From Leptolyngbya subtilissima AS-A7 (GTDB lineage Bacteria > Cyanobacteriota > Cyanobacteriia > Phormidesmidales > Phormidesmidaceae): DNA of 64,000 bases. Both the position numbers and the translations under genes were made by a program. Location: the NCBI RefSeq assembly GCF_039962255.1, contig NZ_JAMPKY010000005.1, forward strand, positions 62,001 to 126,000. Direction: 5' to 3'. The notes beneath the pieces were generated by a model. The model saw only the letters and a program-made list of their open reading frames with translations, did not search any database and had not been told where the DNA came from. Positions 26,845 through 35,729 of the stretch are shown here, piece after piece (the stretch's first letter is position 1; the number at the start of each line of letters is the position of its first letter).

Positions 26845-29391
26845 TTAGGTTAGCGATCGCAGCAATGTCTGAATCTTGCGTCGCTGCTGGTTGGCCAACG
26901 CCGTGGGAAAGGTCAATTCCAGCACCAGCCGCGCCTCCATACCGTTGAGGTTGGGCAGTTCGATCGCCTGGGCCACCTGAGCGACGATGCTTTGGGCTAT
27001 GGGCAGCTCACTATTGGGCAAAAATAGCAGCCCCACGGTGGGAAAGGTTTCGAGCAGGGTGGCGCGATCGAGTTCTGAGACATTCTGCACCTCTAGGCGC
27101 AGGTCGCGACTGCCGATTTCGACCACGCGGGCCAGGTAGCTGTCGCCGTGCCAGCCCTCCCAGGCCAGCTCCACCGGAGCCTGCACCTGCTTGCGCATTT
27201 TTTGCCCGGTGGCCGGTTGCAGATCAGTGAACACGCGCCAGAGAGTGGTGGCGATAAATTGCAGCGATCGCAGCGGCTTATCCACCTGCTGGCGGGTCTG
27301 GGAATACCATTCCTTTACGTCAGAAAACAGCACCAGGGTGAGATCGTCGGCCTGACTGGGGCTGATGTTGATGAAATCCATTGCTAGCTCGGTTTCTAGG
27401 CGACTAGTGGCCGTGGCTCGCACAATTTGGGCTTCGAGCAGAGCGCGACCGTCGTAGTCGCCCACTAGCTCCACCCACACTTGGTCGGCCACGTTGGGCC
27501 ATTCTTCGAGCTGCACCTGAACCCCGCTCTCGCTCACGTTAATGGTTTTGCCCGTCCAGCTCTGGCCATCGCTGTGGATGATGGCGGTGAGCTGCCGGGG
27601 CAGGCGGTGGGCGCGGCGCATCTGGGGTTGTTCGAGCGCCACCAGGCAGGCGGCCAGCACCAGCACTAGGTTAAAGCCGCACCAGAGGGCGTTGATCAGC
27701 ACGGCCTGGGTGTCTTCGGGGCTGAGCAGCAGCCAGAAGGGCACCGCCACCAGCGATGCCGCCGTCAACAACCCTAAGATCAACAGGTAGCGCACGCTGT
27801 TGGCGTCGAAGGTGCGCTGGTTGACCACTAAGCCCTTAGCCGTCACGTTAAAGCTGCCCAGCTTGGGGTTCACCAAGGCCAGCAGCGTCACAATGCCCGC
27901 CTGAAACGACATGGCAAACTCATAGATCTCATTCCAAAATGAGAACCGCACTCGCTTGTAGGGAATGTGGTTGGTCTGCATCGACAGCACGATGTGGGGC
28001 AGCGCGTAGAACAGGGTTTCAATCCCCAGCCCCTTCACCGAGTTGATGCTAAACAGCAAAAACAGCGTCGGGGCCAGGGCATACATCAGCCGGGGGAAGC
28101 CAAAGAAAAAGTGCGACGTGGCACTGAAATAGCAGACCCGCTGGGCCAACGACAGCTGAAGGCGGCGGTTAAACAGCGGATTTTCCAGCCTCAAAATCTG
28201 GGCCATGCCCCGCGCCCACCGCACCTGCTGCCCCACATAGGCCGAGAATTTTTCGGGCGCTAGCCCTGCCACCATAATCTTGTCGTAGTAGATGGTGCGG
28301 TAGCCGAGGGAGTGTAACCGCAGGGCAGTGTGGCAGTCTTCGGTGACGGTCTCGGTAGCAATGCCGCCCACCTCTAGCAGGTGATTGCGCCGCACCACTG
28401 CCGCCGAACCGCAAAAAAAGGCGGCATTCCAGGCGTCGTTGCCCTTTTGCAGCACCTTGTAGAACAGCTCGTTGCCCACGGGTACCTGACCCTGGGTGAG
28501 CAGATTGCGCTCAAAGGGGTCGGGGTTGTAAAACCAGTGGGGTGTCTGCACCAGGGCCACCGTTTTATCTAAAAAGAAGCCTACGGTTTCTTGCAAAAAG
28601 CCCCGCACCGGAATGTGATCGCAGTCCAAAATCAGCACTAGATCACCCGTGGTGCGCTCTAGCGCGGTGTTGATGTTGCCCGCCTTGGCGTGGTCGTTGT
28701 TGTCGCGAGCCAGTAGCTTTGCCCCTAGTTCATCGCAGATCGCCTGAAGCTCCTGCCGCCGCTCGGGGTACTTGCGGCCGTCATCCAGCACGTAAACTTG
28801 CTTTTTCTCCGAGGGGTAGTCGATCGCCAGCGCCGCCACCACGGTTTTGCGCACAATCTCTACCTCCTCGTTATAGGTAGGAATGTAAATATCCACCGTG
28901 GGCCACTCGGTTTCGGGCACAGGGGTGAGGTCTACGGCGGTGCGATCGCGCAGCCGTAGCGTCTGAAAATATGACAAAAACAGCGTCCCTAGGGCATATA
29001 GCTCGGCCGCGTAAAGCAGCAGGGAGAAAACGGCATCCAGCGGCGTGTCGAAATTGAGAGTGTTGCAGGTGCGGTAGTAGAGATAGCGCAGAGTAGTGAG
29101 GCTGCTAAGGATGACCATAAACAGGTGCAGCCGCTCGCGATCGCCGTTGTTATGGGCATGGCCATCCTCCAAATGCAAAATGCTGTAGCCCAAAGCAATC
29201 AGCAGCACCGCTACAATCGCCTGCTGCCAAATAGCCGGGTGAGCTACCAGCAACGGCTTAGTTAACAACCCCAAGCAGGCCAACAGCAGCAGCATTTGCC
29301 AGCGACTCAGGTGTCGGGTGAGCGCATAGGTGCGATCGGGCAGGGTCTTGGTCAGCCACTGGTGGAGGGGAGGGGAGGGGGTGTGGAGCAT
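26845..29391 (-). CDS. bcsA: Cellulose synthase catalytic subunit BcsA with PilZ domain
   Basis: The 848-residue inner-membrane GT2 enzyme uses UDP-glucose to extend beta-1,4-glucan. Visible motifs: VDIYIPTYNEE (167-176), DDG at 203-205, DCD at 256-258, FFCGSAAVVRR (326-335), TED at 350-352 and QQVRW at 388-392. Membrane segments lie near 33-50, 57-72, 120-142 and several between 425 and 585. The PilZ domain begins with RRAHR at 592-596 and NVSESG at 618-623, the two c-di-GMP contact motifs, so activation by c-di-GMP is expected. A C-terminal 170-residue extension follows. It is the last gene of the operon. The leader CCACTCCCC directly before the ATG has no Shine-Dalgarno sequence. Confidence 0.93.
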   Translation of the reverse strand: MLHTPSPPLHQWLTKTLPDRTYALTRHLSRWQMLLLLACLGLLTKPLLVAHPAIWQQAIVAVLLIALGYSILHLEDGHAHNNGDRERLHLFMVILSSLTTLRYLYYRTCNTLNFDTPLDAVFSLLLYAAELYALGTLFLSYFQTLRLRDRTAVDLTPVPETEWPTVDIYIPTYNEEVEIVRKTVVAALAIDYPSEKKQVYVLDDGRKYPERRQELQAICDELGAKLLARDNNDHAKAGNINTALERTTGDLVLILDCDHIPVRGFLQETVGFFLDKTVALVQTPHWFYNPDPFERNLLTQGQVPVGNELFYKVLQKGNDAWNAAFFCGSAAVVRRNHLLEVGGIATETVTEDCHTALRLHSLGYRTIYYDKIMVAGLAPEKFSAYVGQQVRWARGMAQILRLENPLFNRRLQLSLAQRVCYFSATSHFFFGFPRLMYALAPTLFLLFSINSVKGLGIETLFYALPHIVLSMQTNHIPYKRVRFSFWNEIYEFAMSFQAGIVTLLALVNPKLGSFNVTAKGLVVNQRTFDANSVRYLLILGLLTAASLVAVPFWLLLSPEDTQAVLINALWCGFNLVLVLAACLVALEQPQMRRAHRLPRQLTAIIHSDGQSWTGKTINVSESGVQVQLEEWPNVADQVWVELVGDYDGRALLEAQIVRATATSRLETELAMDFINISPSQADDLTLVLFSDVKEWYSQTRQQVDKPLRSLQFIATTLWRVFTDLQPATGQKMRKQVQAPVELAWEGWHGDSYLARVVEIGSRDLRLEVQNVSELDRATLLETFPTVGLLFLPNSELPIAQSIVAQVAQAIELPNLNGMEARLVLELTFPTALANQQRRKIQTLLRSLT

Positions 29392-29659
29392 GGGGAGTGG
29401 AGGGGTGGATGGGTAGGCGGGTGGATGGGTGGGCGGGTAGGTGGGTGGAGGATTATGTATGTATCTAGGGGGTAGGCGAGTAGGTGGGTGAAGGATTATG
29501 TATGTGGGGGGTGGGCAGGTATTGAGTCAGCGGGATTGTTGGGAATCTCTAGGAGATTTACAAAGAGCTTTTCCTAGAAAAAGCTCAAAACTTTGCCTGC
29601 TCATCCACCCCCTACTCATCCACTCATCCACCCGCCTACCCGCCTACCCACCCACCTCT
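29392..29659. repeat. G-rich/C-rich repeat element filling the bcsB-bcsA gap
   Basis: On the plus strand 29392-29450 has GTGGATGGGTRGGCGGGTGG-like units, and 29600-29655 is their approximate complement (CATCCACCCCC, CCACCCGCC). A 26-bp direct repeat with one mismatch (29437-29462 and 29480-29505, ending in GGATTATGTATGT) lies inside. A hairpin, GAGCTTTT (29565-29572) and AAAAGCTC (29579-29586), lies in the central part. The element runs from the bcsB stop to the bcsA start. Confidence 0.85.
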
Positions 29660-31966
29660 TCACTCCCCACTCCGCCGCATGGCCGCTTGCACTGCCCCGT
29701 AGAGCAGCAGCGACAGGGCCACGGTGGCAGGTACGATGAACATCCAGTTGTGGCGGGTGACTTGCCATAGCCAGGGGTAGGGGGTGGTGGTGGCGAGTTG
29801 CACCTGGGGCGACTGGCGCAGGGTAGCCAGGCGGTAGTCGGCGCTGACGTAAGGGTCGGGGTCGGGCACTTGGGCGCTGACCAGCGCGGTGTCGCCCTCA
29901 ATTTGGTAGAAGAGGGGGTCGTGGCGCAGCAGATCGGCCACCTGGGCCAGGCCGGTATCGTCGCGGCCGCTGAGGGCTAGCACCACCCGCTGGGGATTCC
30001 AGGGTGAAATGACGGATTTCATTAGCCCTTCGCCGTCGGGAAGGGGTTGTACCTGGGTGTCGCCCCACTGGCGGGTACCGCTGCCGCGCAGGGCAAAGCC
30101 TTCCTCGGTTAGCAGTTCGGGCAGGGGAAAGCGGGGTTGGGCACCGATCGCCACCAGATGCCGGTCGTTGCGCGCCTCTTCGGGCAGGTCGGCCTGGCGA
30201 TAGACGGCGAGCTGCACCGAGTCGGCCTGGCTAAGGCGACCTAGGCGCTCGGCTAGCTCTAGTAGCACGGTGACATCGTTATTGTTGGGAGCGTCGGGCA
30301 GGACGATCGCCGTGGTGGAAAGATCTTGCGGGGCGGTGAAGGGGTAGCCAGTTTTGAATAGATCTAGATCGGGCAGGCTGGTGATGGCGCTGCGCTTGAG
30401 GCTAAAGCTGGTATCGCTGTGAATGGTGCCCCAGAGCTGCTGGTCGGTGACTCGGCTGCACGATCGCCGCTCACGAGGATCTAAGCGAAAGTTGACCTGG
30501 AGCTTGGAGGTAGGGGTGATGCGATCGCCCGGCAGATCCACCTCTAGCGTGCGACGGTTAGCGCCTTTTACCTCTGTCAGCCGTTCTCCAGTAATTGACA
30601 CCCCGTCTAGTTCCACATCCACCATCGAAGTGAGGGGGTTGATCTGGGGGCCATAGCTGTAGGAGAGGCGCATTTTGCTGCCTCGCAGCAGGCGATCGTC
30701 GGGCAGCGCCTTAAAGCCGATTTCCATCGCTGGGGCATGGGAGCCGCGCACGGTCATCTCGTCCAAGGGCTGACGGGTGGGGGAGGTCAAATCCGTCAGC
30801 AAAAAGTCATTCTCTTCGGGCAGGTAGCCGGGCCACCGGCGATCGGGGGGAGTGGGCACATCCCCAGCCTGGTTAACTACGACCCCATGGCCGGTAGCAA
30901 TCTGCTGATTTTGGGGCTGCACCAGATATTGCACCGCCTTGGCCACACCTGCCTCGCCGTTGCCGGTAATCACCAGCACCGGAGAAAAATTGTTCGCTGC
31001 TGTCGACCACATCAGCAGGCCAGATTCGTCGGGTAAGGGCTTGCCTGCGTTATCGACAAATTTGCCGTTTTTGAGGGCAAAGGGCAGGGTTAAATCGGCC
31101 AAGCTGGGCTGCTGGGCTGGAGTTCCCAAAACCACAAGCCGTTCTTCGGCGGCTAAATCCTTCAGGTTCTTGACCAGGCGGGTGTCGAGGGGGCGATAGT
31201 GGGCGGTGCGGCCGAGGTAGGTTTGCAGTCGCGCTGTGGCCGTCAGCCAGGAGCTGTTGGTAGCGGTCGGTTGCAGGTAGGCGATTTGGTTGGTTTGCAG
31301 GCTCAGCGTGTCAAACAGCGGGTAAGGGAACTGGCTAAAGTCTGGCGTCACCGCCTGGGGCGCATAGTTAAACACCAGTTTGGAGTCGGGCAGCACCTCA
31401 GTCCACAGCGAGGGATCGAAGGGGTCTTGGGTGCAGGTAGGGGAGTTGTTTTGTAGGGCGGCGAGAATTAGCTCGTTGTCGTCTTGCAGCAGGTCGGCGG
31501 GTACTTCCATCACCGCATCGCCAATTTTGCTCATGGGCTGGTTGAGGGGCAGGCTGCCAATGCTGGTGCCGTTGATCAGCACCGTCAGGTTAGAGCGAGT
31601 GGCATAGAGGGCGGCAGAATGGCGGTAGCGCAGCAGCACCTTGATCGACTCGGCCTGCCAGTTGCGGGGGCGGGTGAAGTGCAGTCGCTGCTCGTCGTAA
31701 ATGCCGTTAAAGCGGAGGCGGTTGCCCACCACCGGGCTGCGGTTAAATTCCAACACGTACTGGCCAGGTTTAGCGGGGGCAATTACCGGGGCCGCAGGCA
31801 AGCTGGTTGGTAGGGCGATTTCGGCTAGGGCGGGAGTCTCTGCGGTGGGAGCAGTCTCCTGGGCCAGCAGTGGTTGCCCAGTGATTAGCAGCAGGGTAGT
31901 GAGGTAGAGGGCTAGGCGGCGGCGGGCCAAAGGGGAGAGGATGCGGAGAGAGGGAAGGAAGGGCAT
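29660..31966 (-). CDS. bcsB: Cellulose synthase regulatory subunit BcsB
   Basis: The 768-residue protein starts with a signal peptide (LARRRLALYLTTLLLITGQPLLA), continues as a large beta-rich periplasmic region with the BcsB pattern (LRFNGIYDEQRLHFTRPRNWQAESIKVLLRY near 82-112, LTVLINGTSIGSLPLNQ, NFRLDPRERRSCSR), and ends in a single membrane helix (NWMFIVPATVALSLLLYGAVQAAM). BcsB sits in the periplasm, anchored by that helix next to BcsA, and guides the glucan chain. The length matches the family. The leader is C-rich (CTACCCCCTCCC before the ATG). Gene order between the GH8 and BcsA genes supports the call. Confidence 0.9.
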   Translation of the reverse strand: MPFLPSLRILSPLARRRLALYLTTLLLITGQPLLAQETAPTAETPALAEIALPTSLPAAPVIAPAKPGQYVLEFNRSPVVGNRLRFNGIYDEQRLHFTRPRNWQAESIKVLLRYRHSAALYATRSNLTVLINGTSIGSLPLNQPMSKIGDAVMEVPADLLQDDNELILAALQNNSPTCTQDPFDPSLWTEVLPDSKLVFNYAPQAVTPDFSQFPYPLFDTLSLQTNQIAYLQPTATNSSWLTATARLQTYLGRTAHYRPLDTRLVKNLKDLAAEERLVVLGTPAQQPSLADLTLPFALKNGKFVDNAGKPLPDESGLLMWSTAANNFSPVLVITGNGEAGVAKAVQYLVQPQNQQIATGHGVVVNQAGDVPTPPDRRWPGYLPEENDFLLTDLTSPTRQPLDEMTVRGSHAPAMEIGFKALPDDRLLRGSKMRLSYSYGPQINPLTSMVDVELDGVSITGERLTEVKGANRRTLEVDLPGDRITPTSKLQVNFRLDPRERRSCSRVTDQQLWGTIHSDTSFSLKRSAITSLPDLDLFKTGYPFTAPQDLSTTAIVLPDAPNNNDVTVLLELAERLGRLSQADSVQLAVYRQADLPEEARNDRHLVAIGAQPRFPLPELLTEEGFALRGSGTRQWGDTQVQPLPDGEGLMKSVISPWNPQRVVLALSGRDDTGLAQVADLLRHDPLFYQIEGDTALVSAQVPDPDPYVSADYRLATLRQSPQVQLATTTPYPWLWQVTRHNWMFIVPATVALSLLLYGAVQAAMRRSGE

Positions 31967-32015
31967 GGGAGGGGGTAGGTGGGTAGGTAGGTGATCTGGG
32001 TGGGTAAGCGACGGG
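31967..32015. repeat. Single G-rich arm before bcsB
   Basis: The plus strand reads GGAGGGGGTAGGTGGGTAGG and continues with TAGGTGATCTGGGTGGGTAA. It uses the same units as the larger elements but no complementary arm is present before the GH8 stop at 32057. A still shorter GGGTGGGTGGATGAGTGAGT remnant occurs at 33344-33363 between the TPR and GH8 genes. Confidence 0.65.
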
Positions 32016-32056
32016 AAAGTTAGGCAGCGGTGATAGTTGACGTTTGTTGCGGTTGA

Positions 32057-33325
32057 TTAGGGACTGCAGGTGCCGCCAGTGGTTTTGAGGCGATCGGGAG
32101 AAATTTCCAAGGGCAGCAGGCCAAACCAGGCGAGGTTTTGGGTGTAGTAGGCGGTATCGCTATCCCAAAAGCCGTCTTTGTAAGTTGGCTGCAGCTTTTG
32201 ACTCAGAATTTCGGCGGCGATCGCGGGGTCTACCCGGGTCAGGGCTAGGTAAACCAGGGCATAGTGGGCGGTCGATTCGTAGCTGGTTTCAGCACTGCCA
32301 TCGAGGGTGAGGCGGGCGGGCAGGCGGCCATTTTGCTGCCAACGGCGAATCAGTTCGGGAGTACGGGCCTCTAGGTAGGCCTGGGCGCGGGGTTCGTTAA
32401 ACCAGGCGGCATCTTGAGCAATGCGCCACCAAACCCGGAATGCATCGAAGCTGTAGCGGCTTTGCAGCGGGTAGTCGAGGGGTAGCTGGCGGTAGGTGCC
32501 GCTGGTTGGGTTGTAGGCGATCCAGTCGGGGGGCAGGCCAGTGGCAGAAAACTCCGACAGGTCATCGAGCATGGTGTAGCCGCTGTCGATTAGGCTGGCC
32601 CAGTCGTGATCGCGATCGACTTCAGCAAACAGACGAAAGCTGGCGGGGGCAAAATACGACGGGTTGAGAATGACCTGGTCGGGCTCCAGGCTAAAAGCGT
32701 CAGCAGGGCCGGGAATGAGTTGGCGGGTGCCGTCAGGTAGCTCCACCGTGCCGTGCTCCCAGATGTCAGTTAGCAAGGCGCGGGCGTCGTCAAGGTATTG
32801 GGGGCACGACCAGCGGCGAGCGGCTAAGATCAGCGCTGTGGCGGCGTCGATGTCGGCGTCGGTGGCAAAGTTGGCATCCAATGTGCCCCAGGAGCTGTCT
32901 GGGCGCTGGCCCCATTTCCAGGCCCAGAGCAAGTCGGTTGGCTCGCCCGCTTCATCCAGGCGAGCGAGGTTGCTTTTGGCCCAGGTGTAGGTGCGATCGA
33001 ACGTGACAGGGTCGTTGATGGTAACGGCCCGCAGCATGGCGTAGGCTTGGCCTTCTGAAACGGTGCGATCGCTGTCTTCCCGGTCAATGACACGGCCATC
33101 GTCCTGAATAAACCGGCTGCGGTAGGCTTGCCAGCTTTCAATCAGCAGGTCGTTTTGGGGGCTGGGGACGGGCAGATTTAGGGCTACTTCCCCAGTGTTG
33201 AGGCAAGCGCAGGCGGCGGTTTGAATGGTGCAGCTGGGCGCGGCGGCTATTAGCACCAGAGCCAGGGGCAGGATCGTCAGCAGCATACGGGTTTGCGTAC
33301 GCCGCAGGTTAAAAAGTCGCATCAT
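32057..33325 (-). CDS. bcsZ: Glycosyl hydrolase family 8 endoglucanase (BcsZ-like)
   Basis: The 422-residue protein begins with a hydrophobic signal (MLLTILPLALVLIAAAP followed by SC, possibly a lipobox-like site). The GH8 barrel follows: RFIQDDGRVIDREDSDRTVSEGQAYAML contains the conserved glutamate proton donor, TLDANFATDADIDAATALILAAR the conserved acidic cluster, and YSFDAFRVWWRIAQD the late signature. BcsZ/CelC-type enzymes trim glucan in the periplasm and are needed for normal cellulose export. The start is placed at the ATG pair 33325/33322 because the longer frame to 33415 would overlap the upstream gene and places the signal 40 residues in. Its place in the operon supports the function. 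Confidence 0.88.
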   Translation of the reverse strand: MMRLFNLRRTQTRMLLTILPLALVLIAAAPSCTIQTAACACLNTGEVALNLPVPSPQNDLLIESWQAYRSRFIQDDGRVIDREDSDRTVSEGQAYAMLRAVTINDPVTFDRTYTWAKSNLARLDEAGEPTDLLWAWKWGQRPDSSWGTLDANFATDADIDAATALILAARRWSCPQYLDDARALLTDIWEHGTVELPDGTRQLIPGPADAFSLEPDQVILNPSYFAPASFRLFAEVDRDHDWASLIDSGYTMLDDLSEFSATGLPPDWIAYNPTSGTYRQLPLDYPLQSRYSFDAFRVWWRIAQDAAWFNEPRAQAYLEARTPELIRRWQQNGRLPARLTLDGSAETSYESTAHYALVYLALTRVDPAIAAEILSQKLQPTYKDGFWDSDTAYYTQNLAWFGLLPLEISPDRLKTTGGTCSP

Positions 33326-33365
33326 GGTAGTCGCCAGGAAGGGTGGGTGGATGAGTGAGTGGGTT

Positions 33366-35729
33366 TTAGTAGCGCTCCCAGCTGGGTTGAAAGCCGCGGC
33401 GGCGGAGCAGGTCAAATTCCACGTCCTGGGTGCGTTGCTCTAGGTTGATGGGGGCCGCGTCGGGGGGAAGCTGTCGCAGTTGCTCTAAGGCCGCGAGGTT
33501 TTGGTCGTCGGCGATGTTGAGTTCTGCGATCGCATACCGAGCCTCCCAGTAGTCAGGGTCCAGCTCTAGCACTCGATTGTAGAGGGCGCGAGCGGTGGGC
33601 AAATTGCCTTGCTGAAACTGCACTCCGGCTAGAGCCGCCAAGGCACCGAGATTCTCAGGCTCACGCTCTAGCACCTGCTGGTAGGCGGTGGCGGCGAGGG
33701 GGAGATTTCCCTGGCTTTGAGCTAGCTCGCCCTGGAAAAAGTACACCGTGAGGTCGCCGGAGTTGGCGGCAATCAGCGAGTCCAGCTCGACCTGGGCCTG
33801 GGTGGGATTGGTTTGGGCCAACAGCTCGATGGTTCGCCACCGTAGCCAGAGATCGTCGGGCTGCTGGGTGAGTAAGGTTTGGTAGAGGTCGGCGCGGCTG
33901 CGATCGGCCGGGAGAGCACCGGCCAACTCAAACAGCTCTGGGGGTGGGTTATTTAGATTTTGGGAGGCTAGCCAGCTGTCTAACGTTTCAGCGGCGACGG
34001 TGGAGGTGATTTGCCCAGTGCGGTAGGCCAATAGGGCGTAGCCGAGGGGATAGTTGGGGTTGGTCGGATTGGCTGCGATCGCCTCTAAATACACCGGCAG
34101 CGCTGCCTCGGGCTGGCCTTGCAGAGTGCGCACAAAGGCTAGCCCCCTCAGAGCATCGGCGGTGGTCTGCGAGTTGGGTTGAGCAGCAATTACAGCCTCA
34201 TAGCGACGGGCGCTAGCCTCCAGATCGCCTAGCTGCCGCTCTAGGTCGGCGACCAGCAGTTCTGTACCCCAGTCGCCCTGCCCTGCATTGGTGGCGCTGT
34301 AGGTGGTGAGGGCATCGCGGGCGGCTTGCAAGTTGCCCTGACCCAGGTAAGTCTGGGCGATGCGATAGGTTAGCAGCGGCGCATCCACTGCTGTTGCTAC
34401 GACTTCGTAAACAGGCAGCAGGGCCGGGTCAGGGTTATCCAAACGCACCAGGGCGGTGGTGATGGCTCGTTGCTCCGGCGCTGAGCTGGGCATGGGAGAG
34501 AGCAGCGGCAAAATTTGCTCGGCTACAGCGGCGGCACTTTCGTTCCCCAGGCTGTAGGCCAGCAGGCGCGCTTTTACCATCAGGCTGGCGGTGTCAGGGT
34601 TTTCCACAGCCAGTTGCTCAAACATGGCCAGGGCTAGGGGCTCGGTGTCGGGCCATTCGCTCAGCACATCGGCCACCTCAACCCGCAGACCATAGCTAGG
34701 AGCTACAGTCGCATCCAACGCCTGCTGGTACAGCACGGTGGATTGTTCAAACAGGGTAGGGTCGAGCTGGCGGCGACCGATCGCACTGTAGGCGCGCGCC
34801 AGTGCCAGGCGAGCGTCGGCCTTGCCCACCATAGGGTTCAACAGCTCCAGCGCCTTGGCGGTCTGGCCGCTGGCATCGTAGGCGTTGGCCAAACCTGTGC
34901 GAATGCCGAGGGAAAGGTTGTCGGTGCGGTCAGAATTCCTGAGTTCAGGTTCGAGCAGGGCGATCGCCCCCGCCGCGTTGCCCGTCTCTTGCAGGGTCAG
35001 CGCGTAGGCCGTCAACGCCTCTACGGGCAATGCCCCTATTTGTCGGTAGCGTTCGAAAAGTGCCAAAGCACCGCTATAGTCGCCGCTAAAAGCGTGGATC
35101 TGCGCTGCCCCCAACAGTGTTTGGGGAGATGGCTTTCGGTCCAGAAGCAGATCATAATCGGCTAGAGATTCCGAAAAGCGCCCCTGGTAGCCGTAGAGTA
35201 ACGCTCGCTGACTGAGAGCCTCAAGATTGCCAGGATCCTGAGCTAGTAGTCTGGTTAGGGCATTAATTCCCCCAATTTGCCACTCGGGTCGATAGCCGCC
35301 CAGCTTGCCTAGCGATTCTAGGGCTGTGGAATTGTCAGGACTGACTTGCAGCACCGCCTGATGGGCGGCCCAAGCCTCGGCATCACGGCCTGCTCGCTGA
35401 TAGGCGATCGCCAGCCCCAGCCGTGCCTCTGCAGAGTTTGGCTGCTGGCGTAGGGCCGTTTGAAAGGCGGCGATCGCATCATTCACCCAGCCGCGATCGA
35501 GCAGAGTGTAGCCTTCGTTCACCTGAGGCGATCGCTGGGCTAGGGCAGCGGGGCTGACGACAATCTCTAGACCAAGGACGAGGGCTCCTATTAGTAGAGA
35601 ATTTTGCGCTAGGAAACGTCCTCTAGGGATCCCCCCAGTTTCTCTAGGTAGGGGATTCTCCTTTAAGCCCCCATGGGGAAAGGGGGAAGTTTTGGCGTTG
35701 TCCAGTTGCTCATAGGGGATGATTTTCAT
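33366..35729 (-). CDS. TPR-repeat protein, BcsC N-terminal counterpart
   Basis: The 787-residue protein consists almost entirely of TPR-like helical repeats (NEGYTLLDRGWVNDAIAAFQTALRQQPNSAEARLGLA onward; ANPTNPNYPLGYALLAYRTG; LEREPENLGALAALAGVQFQQGN). A hydrophobic signal (SLLIGALVLGLEIVVSPAAL) begins unusually late, about 43 residues in. The N-terminal 40 residues are encoded by a dispersed repeat (35605-35697). The start ATG 35729 overlaps the stop of the barrel gene (ATGA). In proteobacteria BcsC fuses such TPRs to a 16-strand barrel; here TPRs and barrel are separate genes. Its likely role is a periplasmic scaffold for the exported glucan. Confidence 0.85.
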   Translation of the reverse strand: MKIIPYEQLDNAKTSPFPHGGLKENPLPRETGGIPRGRFLAQNSLLIGALVLGLEIVVSPAALAQRSPQVNEGYTLLDRGWVNDAIAAFQTALRQQPNSAEARLGLAIAYQRAGRDAEAWAAHQAVLQVSPDNSTALESLGKLGGYRPEWQIGGINALTRLLAQDPGNLEALSQRALLYGYQGRFSESLADYDLLLDRKPSPQTLLGAAQIHAFSGDYSGALALFERYRQIGALPVEALTAYALTLQETGNAAGAIALLEPELRNSDRTDNLSLGIRTGLANAYDASGQTAKALELLNPMVGKADARLALARAYSAIGRRQLDPTLFEQSTVLYQQALDATVAPSYGLRVEVADVLSEWPDTEPLALAMFEQLAVENPDTASLMVKARLLAYSLGNESAAAVAEQILPLLSPMPSSAPEQRAITTALVRLDNPDPALLPVYEVVATAVDAPLLTYRIAQTYLGQGNLQAARDALTTYSATNAGQGDWGTELLVADLERQLGDLEASARRYEAVIAAQPNSQTTADALRGLAFVRTLQGQPEAALPVYLEAIAANPTNPNYPLGYALLAYRTGQITSTVAAETLDSWLASQNLNNPPPELFELAGALPADRSRADLYQTLLTQQPDDLWLRWRTIELLAQTNPTQAQVELDSLIAANSGDLTVYFFQGELAQSQGNLPLAATAYQQVLEREPENLGALAALAGVQFQQGNLPTARALYNRVLELDPDYWEARYAIAELNIADDQNLAALEQLRQLPPDAAPINLEQRTQDVEFDLLRRRGFQPSWERY
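35605..35697. repeat. Dispersed palindromic repeat inside the TPR coding region
   Basis: The span contains ATCCCC (35629-35634) with GGGGAT (35651-35656), and CCCCATGGGG (35669-35678) flanked by CTTTAAG and GAAAGGGGGAAG. This resembles the CCCCCTTN(n)AAGGGGG-type repeats common between cyanobacterial genes. Here it is read in frame and gives a peptide including SPFPHGGLKENPLPRETGG, a kind of sequence that recurs where such repeats are translated. Confidence 0.65.
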
